From assembly GCF_000224515.1 (NCBI RefSeq), contig NZ_AGAF01000085.1, positions 24,955 to 88,954 on the forward strand: a stretch of DNA of 64,000 bases, in the 5' to 3' direction. The translations under genes were made by a program, and so were the position numbers. This document shows, in pieces, positions 8,418-16,951 of this stretch. Numbering within the stretch: the stretch's first letter is position 1; each line of letters begins with the position of its first letter. The stretch is from Desulfosporosinus sp. OT (lineage in GTDB: Bacteria; Bacillota; Desulfitobacteriia; Desulfitobacteriales; Desulfitobacteriaceae). The notes under the pieces were generated by a model. It did no database searches. It was given only the letters and a program-made list of their open reading frames with translations, and was not told the origin of the DNA.

Positions 8418-9563
8418 ATGAAAACAAACCTATTAGACGAATTTGAGGATTTACGCACAAATAGTGTGACTTCACTGTCCAAGGCCAAAGAAAATGGCAA
8501 GAAAGTTGCCGGAATGTATTGTCTGTATTCGCCGTCAGAAATAATTTTAGCTGCAGGGGCAATACCCATACCCTTGTGCGGTACTAGGCAAGATCCTATA
8601 GCCGTCGCTGAGAAGGTACTTCCAAGAAATCTTTGTCCCCTAATTAAATCAAGTTATGGGTTTGCAGCCTCCGGTACTTGTCCCTACTTTAATTTTTCCG
8701 ACATTCTCATTGCCGAAACAACCTGTGACGGTAAGAAAAAAATGTACGAACTACTTTCTCAATATAAGCCACTCCACTTACTTCAACTTCCGCAAAAGCA
8801 AGATGGTGAAGAGGCTTTACGGTATTGGCTGGGGGAAGTAAATCAGATGAAAGAACGCTTGGAAAGGGAGTTTGCCGTAACCATAACGGATCAAGATTTA
8901 AGAAATGCGATTCGATTGGTAAATGAAGAAAGACGTTCACTTAAAGATTTACTGGATGTAGGAAAACTTAAGCCTTCACCGCTAAGCGGTATGGATTTAC
9001 TAATGGTTATCTACAATCGAGGTTTTTGTACTGACAAAAAGGAAGTCGTTCAAATAGTTGATCGCTTAACCTCCGAATTACATGAATTATACAAGCGTGG
9101 AGTGACCCCGTTTAATATAAAAACTCCCAGAATATTACTAACTGGTGTCCCTGTAGGGATAGGCTCCCATAAGGTTGTGCAGATCATTGAAGAGTGTGGT
9201 GGAAATGTGGTCTGCTTCGAAAGCTGCGGAGCGTACAAAGCGGTTTACGAACATGTTAATGAAGACCAAGAACCTCTCTTAGCCATTGCCGAAAAATATC
9301 TTAGAACGCCTTGTTCCTGTATGTCTCCGAACGCCTCGCGTTTTGAACTTATAGAAAAACTAGCGGACGAGTTTAACGTAGACGGTATCATGGATCTCAC
9401 TTGGCAAGGGTGTCATACATATAACATTGAATCTTACAGTCTGAAGAACTATCTTCAGGAGAAGAAACGTCGCCCGTTTTTACAAATTGAAACGGACTAT
9501 TCAGAGTCTGATATTGAACAATTGAAAGTTCGAATTGAAGCGTTCCTTGAAATGATCAGCTAG
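8418..9563 (+). CDS. Double-cubane-cluster-type anaerobic reductase (2-hydroxyacyl-CoA dehydratase D family)
   Basis: A 381-aa protein with a GAAAGGAGATA site. Segments NLCPLIKSSYGF (71-82), ETTCDGKKKMYELL (100-113), TPCSCMSPN (297-305) and WQGCHTYNIES (329-339) match the double-cubane-cluster subgroup of the HgdB/BcrC superfamily rather than true dehydratases. Cysteines lie at 35, 54, 73, 88, 103, 204, 260, 266, 270, 299, 301 and 332. Known members hold an [8Fe-9S] cluster and, with an ATP-driven activator, reduce small molecules. Here the gene sits between its activator and a corrinoid/methyltransferase pair, suggesting a link to corrinoid chemistry. Confidence 0.88.
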   Translation: MKTNLLDEFEDLRTNSVTSLSKAKENGKKVAGMYCLYSPSEIILAAGAIPIPLCGTRQDPIAVAEKVLPRNLCPLIKSSYGFAASGTCPYFNFSDILIAETTCDGKKKMYELLSQYKPLHLLQLPQKQDGEEALRYWLGEVNQMKERLEREFAVTITDQDLRNAIRLVNEERRSLKDLLDVGKLKPSPLSGMDLLMVIYNRGFCTDKKEVVQIVDRLTSELHELYKRGVTPFNIKTPRILLTGVPVGIGSHKVVQIIEECGGNVVCFESCGAYKAVYEHVNEDQEPLLAIAEKYLRTPCSCMSPNASRFELIEKLADEFNVDGIMDLTWQGCHTYNIESYSLKNYLQEKKRRPFLQIETDYSESDIEQLKVRIEAFLEMIS

Positions 9564-9687
9564 AGACTATTGCAGAACGAAAATATCAGACCATTTTAAT
9601 CAGAGTATTTTGTTTCTGCATCCATTAAAAAACAATTGGTCAGCAAAAGCAAAACAGATTGGCAAAGTATTGAAGGGAGAAGCTGAA

Positions 9688-10356
9688 ATGGCCCAAAATA
9701 AGGAACTACTCTTTAAATCATTATCCGATGCCGTATTCGAAATGGAAGAAGAAAAAACTGTGACCCTCTCGAACACCATCATTGAAGAGAATATTGATGC
9801 TTATGAGGCAATAGAGAAAGGTCTATCTGACGGTATGAATAGGGCTGGGCAACTTTATGAGGAAGAAGAGTATTTTATACCCGAACTATTAACATGTGCG
9901 GACGCCATGTACGCTGGTCTAGATATTTTAAAGCAACACCTTAAAGTCAATAATGCAGGAATCAAAAATAAGATCGTTATCGGGGTTGTAGAAGGTGATA
10001 CTCATGATATTGGGAAAAATCTAGTAAAGGTTATGCTCGAAACGTCAGGATTTGAGGTGATCGACCTTGGCAGAGATATCCCTCCAAGAGATTTCGTCGA
10101 GAAGGCAAAAGAAGTCAATGCGAAGATTATTGCCCTCTCAACCTTAATGACCACGACAATGGAAGGCATGAAAGAAGTGTTAGCCATATTGAAGAAAGAA
10201 AACCTTCGCGATCAAATTAAAGTAATGGTTGGAGGCGGGCCAATTTCACAGGGCTTTGCTGAGAAGATTGGAGCAGATGGCTATGCAGTTAATGCTTCAG
10301 AAGCGGCCAAGTTAGCCATAAAATTAGTAATTGGAGGCATAGACCATGAAAGATAA
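9688..10356 (+). CDS. Corrinoid (B12-binding) methyl-carrier protein, MtaC/MtgC type
   Basis: A 222-aa protein. ATG 9688 follows GAAGGGAGA; upstream in-frame codons are not family-like. The N-terminal helical cap (about 1-90, with the SDGMNRAGQLYEEEEYFIPELL signature) precedes a Rossmann B12 domain with the base-off motif D104-T-H106-D-I-G109 (GDTHDIGKNL), in which His106 ligates cobalt. Further B12 motifs are ALSTLMTTTM and VGGGPIS. The length is normal for carrier proteins of three-component methyltransferase systems. It overlaps the next gene by 11 bases. It should shuttle a methyl group on Co(III)/Co(I); reactivation after oxidation needs a reductase. Confidence 0.93.
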   Translation: MAQNKELLFKSLSDAVFEMEEEKTVTLSNTIIEENIDAYEAIEKGLSDGMNRAGQLYEEEEYFIPELLTCADAMYAGLDILKQHLKVNNAGIKNKIVIGVVEGDTHDIGKNLVKVMLETSGFEVIDLGRDIPPRDFVEKAKEVNAKIIALSTLMTTTMEGMKEVLAILKKENLRDQIKVMVGGGPISQGFAEKIGADGYAVNASEAAKLAIKLVIGGIDHER

Positions 10357-11419
10357 AATGACTTCTTTAGAAAGGATGACTGCTTATAACAAAGGTGAGT
10401 CAATAGATCGGTTACCTTGTAATCCCAATATTGCTAACGGAGCAGCTAGGGTGATTGGCTGTAAAATATCAGAGTTTAAAGGAAACGGAAAGTTAATTGC
10501 TAAAGCCCAGGTTGAAGCCTATCGGATGTTTGGTCATGACGGCGTCAGAATTTTCACCGACCTTTACGTACAAGCAGAGGCTATGGGAGCTAAGGTTTAT
10601 TATCCCTTGGATGATACCGCTAATCTGGAAACACCAGCTATTAACGATGTATCGGAAATCGAGAAACTGCAGCCCGCTAACCCCTATAAAGATGGGCATC
10701 TACCTGCGCATCTAGAAGCTGCGAAAATATTAATTGATCAGATCGGTCTGGAGGTTCCTTGCTCGGGCGGTATTGTAGGGCCCTTTACGAACGCCTTTTT
10801 CTTAATAGGAATTGAACGAATGACTAAGCTGATCTTAAAAAACCCCGAAGCGGTCCATAAATTATGTGAGTTATCTTTAGAAACCTGTAAAAGGTATGCA
10901 GAGGCTTTTATTAAGATCGGCTTAACCCCAACCATATCGGAACCAATGTCCTCCACTACCATAGTTAGTCCTAAACAGTTCAAAGAATTTTCATTTCCCT
11001 ATCTGAAAAGATTAATCGATTTCATCCTCTCTAAAGGGAAAACAGTTACTCTGCATATCTGTGGAAAGACTGAAAAAATTTGGGAAGATATGGTGGCGTC
11101 TGGAGCGAATTGCCTTAGTATTGACAATGTTGCAAGTTTATATAACTGCAAAAATAAGGTTGGAGATAAAGTACGGATTATGGGCAATGTCGATCCCTCT
11201 AGTGTAATGTATGATGGTACGATTCAGGATGTCAGGCAGGCAACCATTGAGTGTGTGAAACAAGCGTACGATAGTCCAAAGGGGTACATCATATGTTCTG
11301 GATGTAGTCTACCTATCAATACGCCCTTTGCCAATATCCAGGCAATGATGGATACTGCCCGAGAAATCGGCTATCCTATCAAAATTGATGCTCTGCCCAT
11401 CCAGTTTACGATGGACTAG
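10346..11419 (+). CDS. UroD-family corrinoid methyltransferase (MtaA/MtbA-like)
   Basis: A 357-aa TIM-barrel protein of the uroporphyrinogen-decarboxylase superfamily. It has a zinc-site pattern typical of methyl-transfer members: His237-x-Cys239 (LHICGK) with Cys317/Cys320 (CSGCSLP). A GGAGG site lies within the end of the corrinoid gene. Being next to the corrinoid protein, it either demethylates a substrate onto the corrinoid or takes the methyl group from it to a thiol. The sequence alone does not tell which. Decarboxylase function is unlikely because no heme genes are near and the zinc ligands are present. A terminator follows. Confidence 0.9.
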   Translation: MKDKMTSLERMTAYNKGESIDRLPCNPNIANGAARVIGCKISEFKGNGKLIAKAQVEAYRMFGHDGVRIFTDLYVQAEAMGAKVYYPLDDTANLETPAINDVSEIEKLQPANPYKDGHLPAHLEAAKILIDQIGLEVPCSGGIVGPFTNAFFLIGIERMTKLILKNPEAVHKLCELSLETCKRYAEAFIKIGLTPTISEPMSSTTIVSPKQFKEFSFPYLKRLIDFILSKGKTVTLHICGKTEKIWEDMVASGANCLSIDNVASLYNCKNKVGDKVRIMGNVDPSSVMYDGTIQDVRQATIECVKQAYDSPKGYIICSGCSLPINTPFANIQAMMDTAREIGYPIKIDALPIQFTMD

Positions 11420-11473
11420 ATTACGGTTACGTCTAAGAGGAGAACCCATTCCGTTTAACTACACTATAGTCCT

Positions 11474-11510
11474 GCCAGATCGTATTTATCATAGGATCTG
11501 GCCTTTTTTT
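11474..11510 (+). terminator. Terminator of the corrinoid operon
   Basis: GCCAGATC/GATCTGGC stem, 13-base loop and an eight-T run, 54 bases after the methyltransferase stop. Confidence 0.9.
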
Positions 11511-11676
11511 GTCCATCATGGGCATGCTCCCAACCTAATCCAATCATTAAGTGCCTTGAAAAATAGAGTAGCACGGATGTATAATTAATAAATAATATCC
11601 AATCATAACAAATATATTATGTTCTTGTCCATTCAACAAGGAATTCATGTAGCCTAGACTTGAAGGGGGGACCTAA

Positions 11677-12162
11677 TTGAATCATCAATTATTGAAGAGT
11701 GCTCCACAAGAGATTCGGGATGAGTATTTAAGACAAGAGCTCGGAATGGAAAAATGTGAGATATTAGACAAGTATCAACTAAGAAGTAACGCCGACATTT
11801 ATTGGGAACGACATCATGAGCACCATCCCATTCAAAAATACTTTAGTCAGAAATTTGCTAAAAAAGCATCGCCGTTGGGAATGATCTTTTACATTTACAA
11901 GCTTTGCTACGCCAAAGTTAAATATTTTGATCAAAACTGGGACGATTTCGCTCCATGTGTCTACAATTGGCAAAGTGGATTGTTTGAGGAAACGAGAATG
12001 TCGGATATGGAATTTATAAAACACTTGAGTACAGGCATAATTCTTGATTTGAGAAATCTGGCCAAAATTAATAGATATGAAGATTTCTTGGCACTATGCA
12101 ATTACCTTGAAGAACAAAAACGAAACACACTCGCTATACCAAAGAAATTAACTGCAATTTAG
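11677..12162 (+). CDS. Uncharacterised 161-aa protein upstream of gltX
   Basis: TTG start with a strong GGGGGG site 8 bases upstream. It is soluble and rich in Tyr, Trp and His (IYWERHHEHHPIQKYF near residues 42-57), mostly helical. No known family recognised. It ends 16 bases before gltX and is probably co-transcribed with it. The HHEHH cluster might bind metal, which is only a guess. Confidence 0.65.
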   Translation: MNHQLLKSAPQEIRDEYLRQELGMEKCEILDKYQLRSNADIYWERHHEHHPIQKYFSQKFAKKASPLGMIFYIYKLCYAKVKYFDQNWDDFAPCVYNWQSGLFEETRMSDMEFIKHLSTGIILDLRNLAKINRYEDFLALCNYLEEQKRNTLAIPKKLTAI

Positions 12163-12178
12163 GTTGGGAGAGTAATTC

Positions 12179-13660
12179 ATGAAAAAGGTCAGAGTTAGAT
12201 TTGCTCCGAGTCCTACGGGTTATTTGCACATTGGGGGAGCAAGGACAGCATTGTTCAACTGGTTGTTTGCCAAAAGACACAACGGAAAATTAATTCTTCG
12301 TATTGAGGATACTGACACAGAACGACTTAAAGAAGATTCCGTAGGTCAAATTCTTAATAGCCTAAGATGGTTAGGGATAGACTGGGATGAGGGACCGGAA
12401 AAAGGCGGTGATTTCGGTCCCTATTTCCAATCTCAACGTCAAGAACTTTACACCAAGGAAGCTCTAACGTTACTTCGAGAAAACAAGGCCTACCATTGTT
12501 TCTGTAGTGTAGAAGAAATTGAAGAGGAACGCCAAAAGCAACGGCAAGAGGGTACACCCTTTCGTTATCCGGGAAAATGCCGAAATTTATCTCCAGAGGA
12601 AATTCAAGATCGACTGAAGCAGGGACTCCCCTCGGTGATCCGGATTAAAGTACCGGACGCAGGCCAAGTTCTCGTCGAGGATATTATTAGAGGAACAGTA
12701 AGTTTTGAATCGGAGCAATTTGATGATTTTATTATCCTTAAATCGAATGGAACGCCTACCTATAATTTCGCTTGTGTGGTTGATGACAATGCCATGCAAA
12801 TTAGTCATGTTATTCGGGCTGAAGAGCATTTATCCAATACCCCCAAGCAGTGTCTTATTTATCGTGCCTTGGGACACGAGACACCCTTATTTGCTCACTT
12901 ATCCATGATTTTAGCGCCAGACCGTAGTAAGTTAAGCAAAAGGCACGGTGCAACTGCTGTTGGCGAATTCCAAGAGATGGGTTGTCTACCTGAAGCCTTA
13001 GTTAATTATTTGACCCTTCTTGGATGGTCTCCGACTGAGGAGCAAGGCGAGATTATTTCTCCGGCCCAAACCATTCCTTCCTTTTCGCTCGCAAAAGTTT
13101 CGAAAACTGCTGCTGTGTATGACGTGCAAAAGTTGATTTGGCTTAACGGACAATATATGACCTCCTATGATTCAGTTAGCCTGACACTACAAGCGGTTCC
13201 TTTTTTCATTCAGGCGGGTTTAATCAGTCAGATAGAAGCGGAAGAAAAGCGAGAGTACATACGAGACGTCGTAAGTGTGGTCAAAGAAAGAGTAAGAACC
13301 TTGGGAGAACTGGCGGAAGCAAGTCGTTACTTTTTTCAAGATATTGTTAGCTATGATGACAAAGGAGAAGAAAAATACTTTATTAAACAAGAAGGCGTGG
13401 AAGCTTTGCTCTCTAAGGGTAGCGAATGTCTAAACACTCTAGATCGGTTTGATGTAGAAAGTATTGAAATCTCGTATCGTCAGTTAATGGATGAACTCAA
13501 GATTAAAGGCGGTATTATTATTCACCCGACAAGATTAGCTTTAACCGGTCGGACCGTTAGTCCTGGTCTATTTGAGGTCATGGCTTTATTAGGGAAAAGG
13601 AAGTGCTTAGAACGCTTAGATAAAGCCATTAAATTTATTAAGAAAAAAAATTACAAATGA
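12179..13660 (+). CDS. gltX: Glutamyl-tRNA synthetase
   Basis: A 493-aa class I synthetase charging tRNA-Glu (and, in organisms using GatCAB, probably tRNA-Gln). The HIGH-type motif is in FAPSPTGYLHIGGARTA at residues 8-24 and the KMSKS-type motif KLSKRH at 251-256. The Glu-specific region IRAEEHLSNTP is present, and the C-terminal helical anticodon-binding half is full length. The GGGAGAG site and ATG are clear. The three tRNA genes that follow include tRNA-Gln and tRNA-Glu, its likely substrates, so the arrangement is functionally coherent. Confidence 0.97.
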   Translation: MKKVRVRFAPSPTGYLHIGGARTALFNWLFAKRHNGKLILRIEDTDTERLKEDSVGQILNSLRWLGIDWDEGPEKGGDFGPYFQSQRQELYTKEALTLLRENKAYHCFCSVEEIEEERQKQRQEGTPFRYPGKCRNLSPEEIQDRLKQGLPSVIRIKVPDAGQVLVEDIIRGTVSFESEQFDDFIILKSNGTPTYNFACVVDDNAMQISHVIRAEEHLSNTPKQCLIYRALGHETPLFAHLSMILAPDRSKLSKRHGATAVGEFQEMGCLPEALVNYLTLLGWSPTEEQGEIISPAQTIPSFSLAKVSKTAAVYDVQKLIWLNGQYMTSYDSVSLTLQAVPFFIQAGLISQIEAEEKREYIRDVVSVVKERVRTLGELAEASRYFFQDIVSYDDKGEEKYFIKQEGVEALLSKGSECLNTLDRFDVESIEISYRQLMDELKIKGGIIIHPTRLALTGRTVSPGLFEVMALLGKRKCLERLDKAIKFIKKKNYK

Positions 13661-13765
13661 CTAGCATATGAGTTATAAATAGACTATAATAATCAACATA
13701 AGTTAATACGAATGTTTCTATATATTGTTTCAGTGATGATTGCCAGTTAAAAAGGCAGCCAGTGT

Positions 13766-13839
13766 TCCGGGATGGTGTAGTGGTAGCACATGTGTTTCTG
13801 GAGCATGTAGCCTGGGTTCGAATCCTAGTCCCGGAGCCA
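13766..13839 (+). tRNA. tRNA-Gln (anticodon CUG)
   Basis: A 74-base cloverleaf with encoded CCA. The acceptor arm is TCCGGGA/TCCCGGA, the U1-A72 pair being typical of Gln. The anticodon loop TTCTGGA gives CUG, and the T arm contains GGTTCGAATCC. It decodes CAG. Confidence 0.9.
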
Positions 13840-13847
13840 ATTAACAC

Positions 13848-13922
13848 GGCCCCATGGTCAAGCGGCTAAGACGTCGCCTTCTCAAGGCGAACTCAGGGGT
13901 TCGATTCCCCTTGGGGCTACCA
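13848..13922 (+). tRNA. tRNA-Glu (anticodon CUC)
   Basis: 75 bases with CCA. The acceptor is GGCCCCA/TGGGGCT with a G1-U72 wobble, the anticodon loop TTCTCAA gives CUC, and the T loop is GGTTCGATTCC. It decodes GAG. It lies eight bases after tRNA-Gln, surely in the same transcript. Confidence 0.92.
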
Positions 13923-14027
13923 AATGTTTCTTCTCCTAACGACCAAAGTGTATGTCAGCAGCTATTCTTAACATTGTTACTGACCTCGAGAACCGATAGG
14001 AATTTTTTGCTTCCGAGTGTTCTTATT

Positions 14028-14103
14028 GCGCCACTAGCTCAGCTGGTAGAGCATCCGACTCTTAATCGGCAGGTCCCTGGTTCGATCCCTGGGTGGCGCA
14101 CCA
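14028..14103 (+). tRNA. tRNA-Lys (anticodon CUU)
   Basis: 76 bases with CCA. The acceptor is GCGCCAC/GTGGCGC, the D loop AGCTGGTAGAGC, the anticodon loop CTCTTAA gives CUU, and the T loop is GGTTCGATCCC. It decodes AAG. Confidence 0.95.
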
Positions 14104-14116
14104 AAAATATAAAAAT

Positions 14117-14156
14117 ATTACCCCGTATTACTCAAGTAGGAGTGATACGGGGTAAT
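14117..14156. terminator. Hairpin after the tRNA cluster
   Basis: Two 17-base arms (starting ATTACCCCGTATTACTC) pair around a short loop, 13 bases after tRNA-Lys. The 3' T-run is short, so termination may rely on the stem. Confidence 0.7.
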
Positions 14157-14200
14157 TTGCATATAGGATTAGTTTGAGCATTTATAATAAACAACCAAAC

Positions 14201-14290
14201 TCAAATTCGGAGTTTATTATGTTAGCCTCTCTTTCTGATAAAATCAGAGGGAAAGAGAGGCCAAGAAAGAAAAAACTACTTATTATGAAC
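14201..14290 (+). mobile_element. Left-end remnant of the resident IS family (copy A)
   Basis: The segment starting TCAAATTCGGAGTTT and the following CCTCTC...ATAAAATCAGAGGG...AGAGAGG hairpin match the left ends at 20924 and 27058. Only about 90 bases remain; no transposase reading frame is left. Confidence 0.6.
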
Positions 14291-14344
14291 TTTTCACCGT
14301 CGTTTATACTCTTACTTTAGAACAGACTGGAGTGAGGTGACAAA

Positions 14345-14872
14345 GTGGATCTGGAAGAACTGGTAAAACGGGCAAAAGCAGGCGACCAAGAGGCTTTGGT
14401 TCGACTGGTGATGGCGAAAAAAGAAGAATTCTACAGGCTGGCTTATGTTTATCTGGGGAACAATGAGGACGTGCTGGACGCAATGGAAGATATGATTGTG
14501 CTTCTCTTTGAGAACATTAGGCGTCTTAAAAACGGAGCCTCCTTTTACAGTTGGAGCAAGACCATATTGGTTAACTGCTGCCACAGCACCTTACGCAAGC
14601 AGAAAAAAGTTATTGCTATGGAAGAGGTTCCGGAAGGAAGTTATCAGGATGTGTTTGCCGAAAAGGAGGAACAAATCGCGCTGAAGAAGCATTGGGCTAA
14701 ATTAAGCGAAAGGCAGCGGGAGGTACTTAAACTGCGCTTTTATTTGGACCTGGATTACGAATCCATTGCCCAGATCCTGAATATCCCTTTGGGAACGGTA
14801 AAATCACGGATTCATAACGGACTCAGACTCTTGAAGCAAAGTATTGGAGGTGAGTGGGTTGAACAAATTTGA
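14345..14872 (+). CDS. ECF-type RNA polymerase sigma factor
   Basis: A 175-aa sigma-70 family protein starting at GTG after GGAGTGAGGTGA. Region 2 covers about residues 5-75 (DLEELVKRAKAGDQEALVRL, then YLGNNEDVLDAMEDMIV). Region 4 with its HTH is at about 110-165 (LSERQREVLKLRFYLDLDYE, then PLGTVKSRIHNGLRLLK). The stop lies 14 bases inside the next gene, an anti-sigma-like membrane protein, the usual ECF pair. It probably responds to cell-envelope stress and autoregulates; no -35/-10 was identified with confidence. Confidence 0.92.
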   Translation: MDLEELVKRAKAGDQEALVRLVMAKKEEFYRLAYVYLGNNEDVLDAMEDMIVLLFENIRRLKNGASFYSWSKTILVNCCHSTLRKQKKVIAMEEVPEGSYQDVFAEKEEQIALKKHWAKLSERQREVLKLRFYLDLDYESIAQILNIPLGTVKSRIHNGLRLLKQSIGGEWVEQI

Positions 14873-16187
14873 GAATATTTTTGAAGAAGGAAAAGCAGAA
14901 ATTGATCGTTTGTCTGCTCCCGATGATTTAGAAAAAAGGCTGCGAAGTGCTCTGGCTAACCGAAGGGTTCCCCGGCGCCCGCTGCAGCAATGGAAATTGA
15001 GAACTGCTGTGGCTTTAATAGCTTTTTCCCTGATTGCCTATAATTATGACGCCTTGGCCTATTACGGAAAACAATTTTTGGGATATGACCAGATTATGAA
15101 CGGGACTTTGAAGCAACTGAATGAATTAGGGAAGGGTCAACTCATCAGTAAGAGTTATACCTTTAAGAATGGTTTTATCCTGACTTTGGATGGTGTAATG
15201 CTGGACAGCAATCAACTTCTGCTCTTTAGCACCCTGAAAGATCCGGCAGGAAAAGTGGATCAGGGGGATATGATGCCGAGGATGACCATCAAAGGTTTGA
15301 TTGGAGAGTACATGGAGAATAACAGTACCGGACAAATCGGTGCGGATAAGACTGAAATTAAATCCGTAACAAGTTTTGCCCCCCCAAAGTTCTTCGAAAA
15401 AAAACTGACATTAACGGTAAGCATGATCGAGAAGGGGACGATGGATAACGGCAATATTCCTTTTACGCTCGATCGAAACACGGCCATGGGTTATACCCTG
15501 AAAAAGGACATTAATCAAACGTTTGATGTGGACGGAAGTAAAATTCATATTAATTCCATTCTCTCTTCACCCACGAAAACCGTTATTGACGGGTCAGTGA
15601 TGAATATTTTAGAGCTTGCGGAAGCAAAGTTAAGCGGGGAAGAGCGACTTGCGCACATCTCTCTGGATTCTTTTGATTTGCGACTCTATGCTAACGACAA
15701 GGAACTCACCAAACAAGGAGGAGGAATGGGCACAAGCCTTCAAGGGATAATCTTTAACGAAGATTATGATGCCCTGCCTACGGATCTTCAGAAGCTGGAG
15801 ATCAAGCTTGTCAGCCTGGGTACGGATCACCAGGTGAACCAGAGTTATACCCTTAAGCCTGGTTCGGATAATCCTGCTCTCAGCATTCTTGGGCAAACCA
15901 TCGAAATCAAGAAAGTCTATCCCTCCGAGGGTGATACCTGTATCACCCTGAGCAGTGAGGATGGAGTGGTGCTAACAAAAGTCTACCTGCTTATAGATGG
16001 CAGGAGGGTGAGCCTGAATAATACTCAGGATGATCATTATGACAAAATTGCAGAGGGAAAATCAGGCAAGATTATTCATACGCGAACCCTGCATTTTCCG
16101 GGAACAGGGCAAACCCTTGAGCTTGATGTCCAGCGTATGACTTATGTCAAGACGTATAATGAGGTCGTCAATATTCCGGTAAAGTAG
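14859..16187 (+). CDS. DUF4179-type membrane anti-sigma factor
   Basis: A 442-aa single-pass protein. TTG 14859 is preferred because GGAGGTGA lies 6 bases before it; an in-frame TTG at 14844 has no room for a site. A cytoplasmic N-terminus (1-45) would bind sigma. The membrane segment is near 48-65 (TAVALIAFSLIAYNYDALA). The large outside part has the DUF4179 and C-terminal DUF5643-like beta regions. It overlaps the sigma gene, so they are co-translated and the pair forms a signalling unit. A terminator follows. Confidence 0.85.
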   Translation: MNKFENIFEEGKAEIDRLSAPDDLEKRLRSALANRRVPRRPLQQWKLRTAVALIAFSLIAYNYDALAYYGKQFLGYDQIMNGTLKQLNELGKGQLISKSYTFKNGFILTLDGVMLDSNQLLLFSTLKDPAGKVDQGDMMPRMTIKGLIGEYMENNSTGQIGADKTEIKSVTSFAPPKFFEKKLTLTVSMIEKGTMDNGNIPFTLDRNTAMGYTLKKDINQTFDVDGSKIHINSILSSPTKTVIDGSVMNILELAEAKLSGEERLAHISLDSFDLRLYANDKELTKQGGGMGTSLQGIIFNEDYDALPTDLQKLEIKLVSLGTDHQVNQSYTLKPGSDNPALSILGQTIEIKKVYPSEGDTCITLSSEDGVVLTKVYLLIDGRRVSLNNTQDDHYDKIAEGKSGKIIHTRTLHFPGTGQTLELDVQRMTYVKTYNEVVNIPVK

Positions 16188-16216
16188 AATTCTGGTAAGC
16201 ATCTGACTACAAGAGT

Positions 16217-16255
16217 TTTTGCAATAACACTTTGTCGAGCAGTGTTATTGCAAAA
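16217..16255. terminator. Bidirectional terminator
   Basis: Perfect TTTTGCAATAACACT/AGTGTTATTGCAAAA inverted repeat between convergent genes. Confidence 0.88.
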
Positions 16256-16276
16256 TTCGGTGATGTGTAACAGATC

Positions 16277-16951
16277 TCATTCCTGAGAGACATGCTTAAA
16301 GCAGGTAACAGCTTTCACGGAACATTCTAGGACATAAGACTCAATATCGTTTAAGTGCTGATATATCACCTGTTCCTCCACCCCTAACGGCGCATATACC
16401 GTATAAATCACACGGCTTGTTTGCTCCGTTATGGCAGTTCGCAGATCGGGGCCACGAAGGATGCTGGAGATAATACCCTCCTGATCAGAAATCATGATGT
16501 CGCCGTCTATAGTTGTTACATCCCTGCCATTTAGAGAAGCATAGCTTTCCTGTCCGGTCGAAACAATGAATCTCAGAGGGGACTTTATTTGATCAAGGTC
16601 GTGTCCGGCTGTCAGGAGCATATTTTTAAGCTCCGCCAAGAACATCGCTTCGACCAAAGGCAAACCATCCGGAATCGCTTTCCCCTTGATGACCGACTCC
16701 AACTGCGGCAGCACATGATAGGTGTGGCCGAACTTTTTATAGTATAAAACATAAGTATCTATAGGATGCAGCGCCTTCAACTCACCCCGTGTTGCATGAC
16801 CGTATTTTTCTCTGAGCGAATGTTCAAGATCGTGTTTTATTGCAGCCAGTCTGTTACCGCAGGCCGTATTTTGTACACCCTCCATAATCAAGATACCCAG
16901 AGAGCAATCCTTTGCGTTAACTCCTAATTCGTTCTGTATCATAGACATCAT
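16277..16951 (-). CDS. B3/B4 tRNA-binding-domain protein
   Basis: A 224-aa protein like the B3/B4 domain of phenylalanyl-tRNA synthetase beta. Features are GHATRGELKALHPIDTY near residues 55-70, GLPLVEAMFLAELKN near 96-110, and the C-terminal TSRVIYTVYAPLGV. ATG 16951 overlaps the EamA stop (ATGA) and has GGAGAGGAG upstream. Stand-alone B3/B4 proteins may edit misacylated tRNA or bind amino acids. The EamA/MocR neighbours suggest an amino-acid-related role. GC content is higher than in flanking genes. Confidence 0.82.
   Translation of the reverse strand: MMSMIQNELGVNAKDCSLGILIMEGVQNTACGNRLAAIKHDLEHSLREKYGHATRGELKALHPIDTYVLYYKKFGHTYHVLPQLESVIKGKAIPDGLPLVEAMFLAELKNMLLTAGHDLDQIKSPLRFIVSTGQESYASLNGRDVTTIDGDIMISDQEGIISSILRGPDLRTAITEQTSRVIYTVYAPLGVEEQVIYQHLNDIESYVLECSVKAVTCFKHVSQE

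Noticed and set aside
8418-9563. Annotation as true 2-hydroxyacyl-CoA dehydratase
   Set aside because: Only one dehydratase-type subunit is present and motifs match the double-cubane group; no CoA-transferase or acyl-CoA dehydrogenase nearby.
10346-11419. Annotation as heme-pathway uroporphyrinogen decarboxylase
   Set aside because: The zinc-site His-x-Cys and CxxC residues and the adjacent corrinoid gene indicate a methyltransferase.
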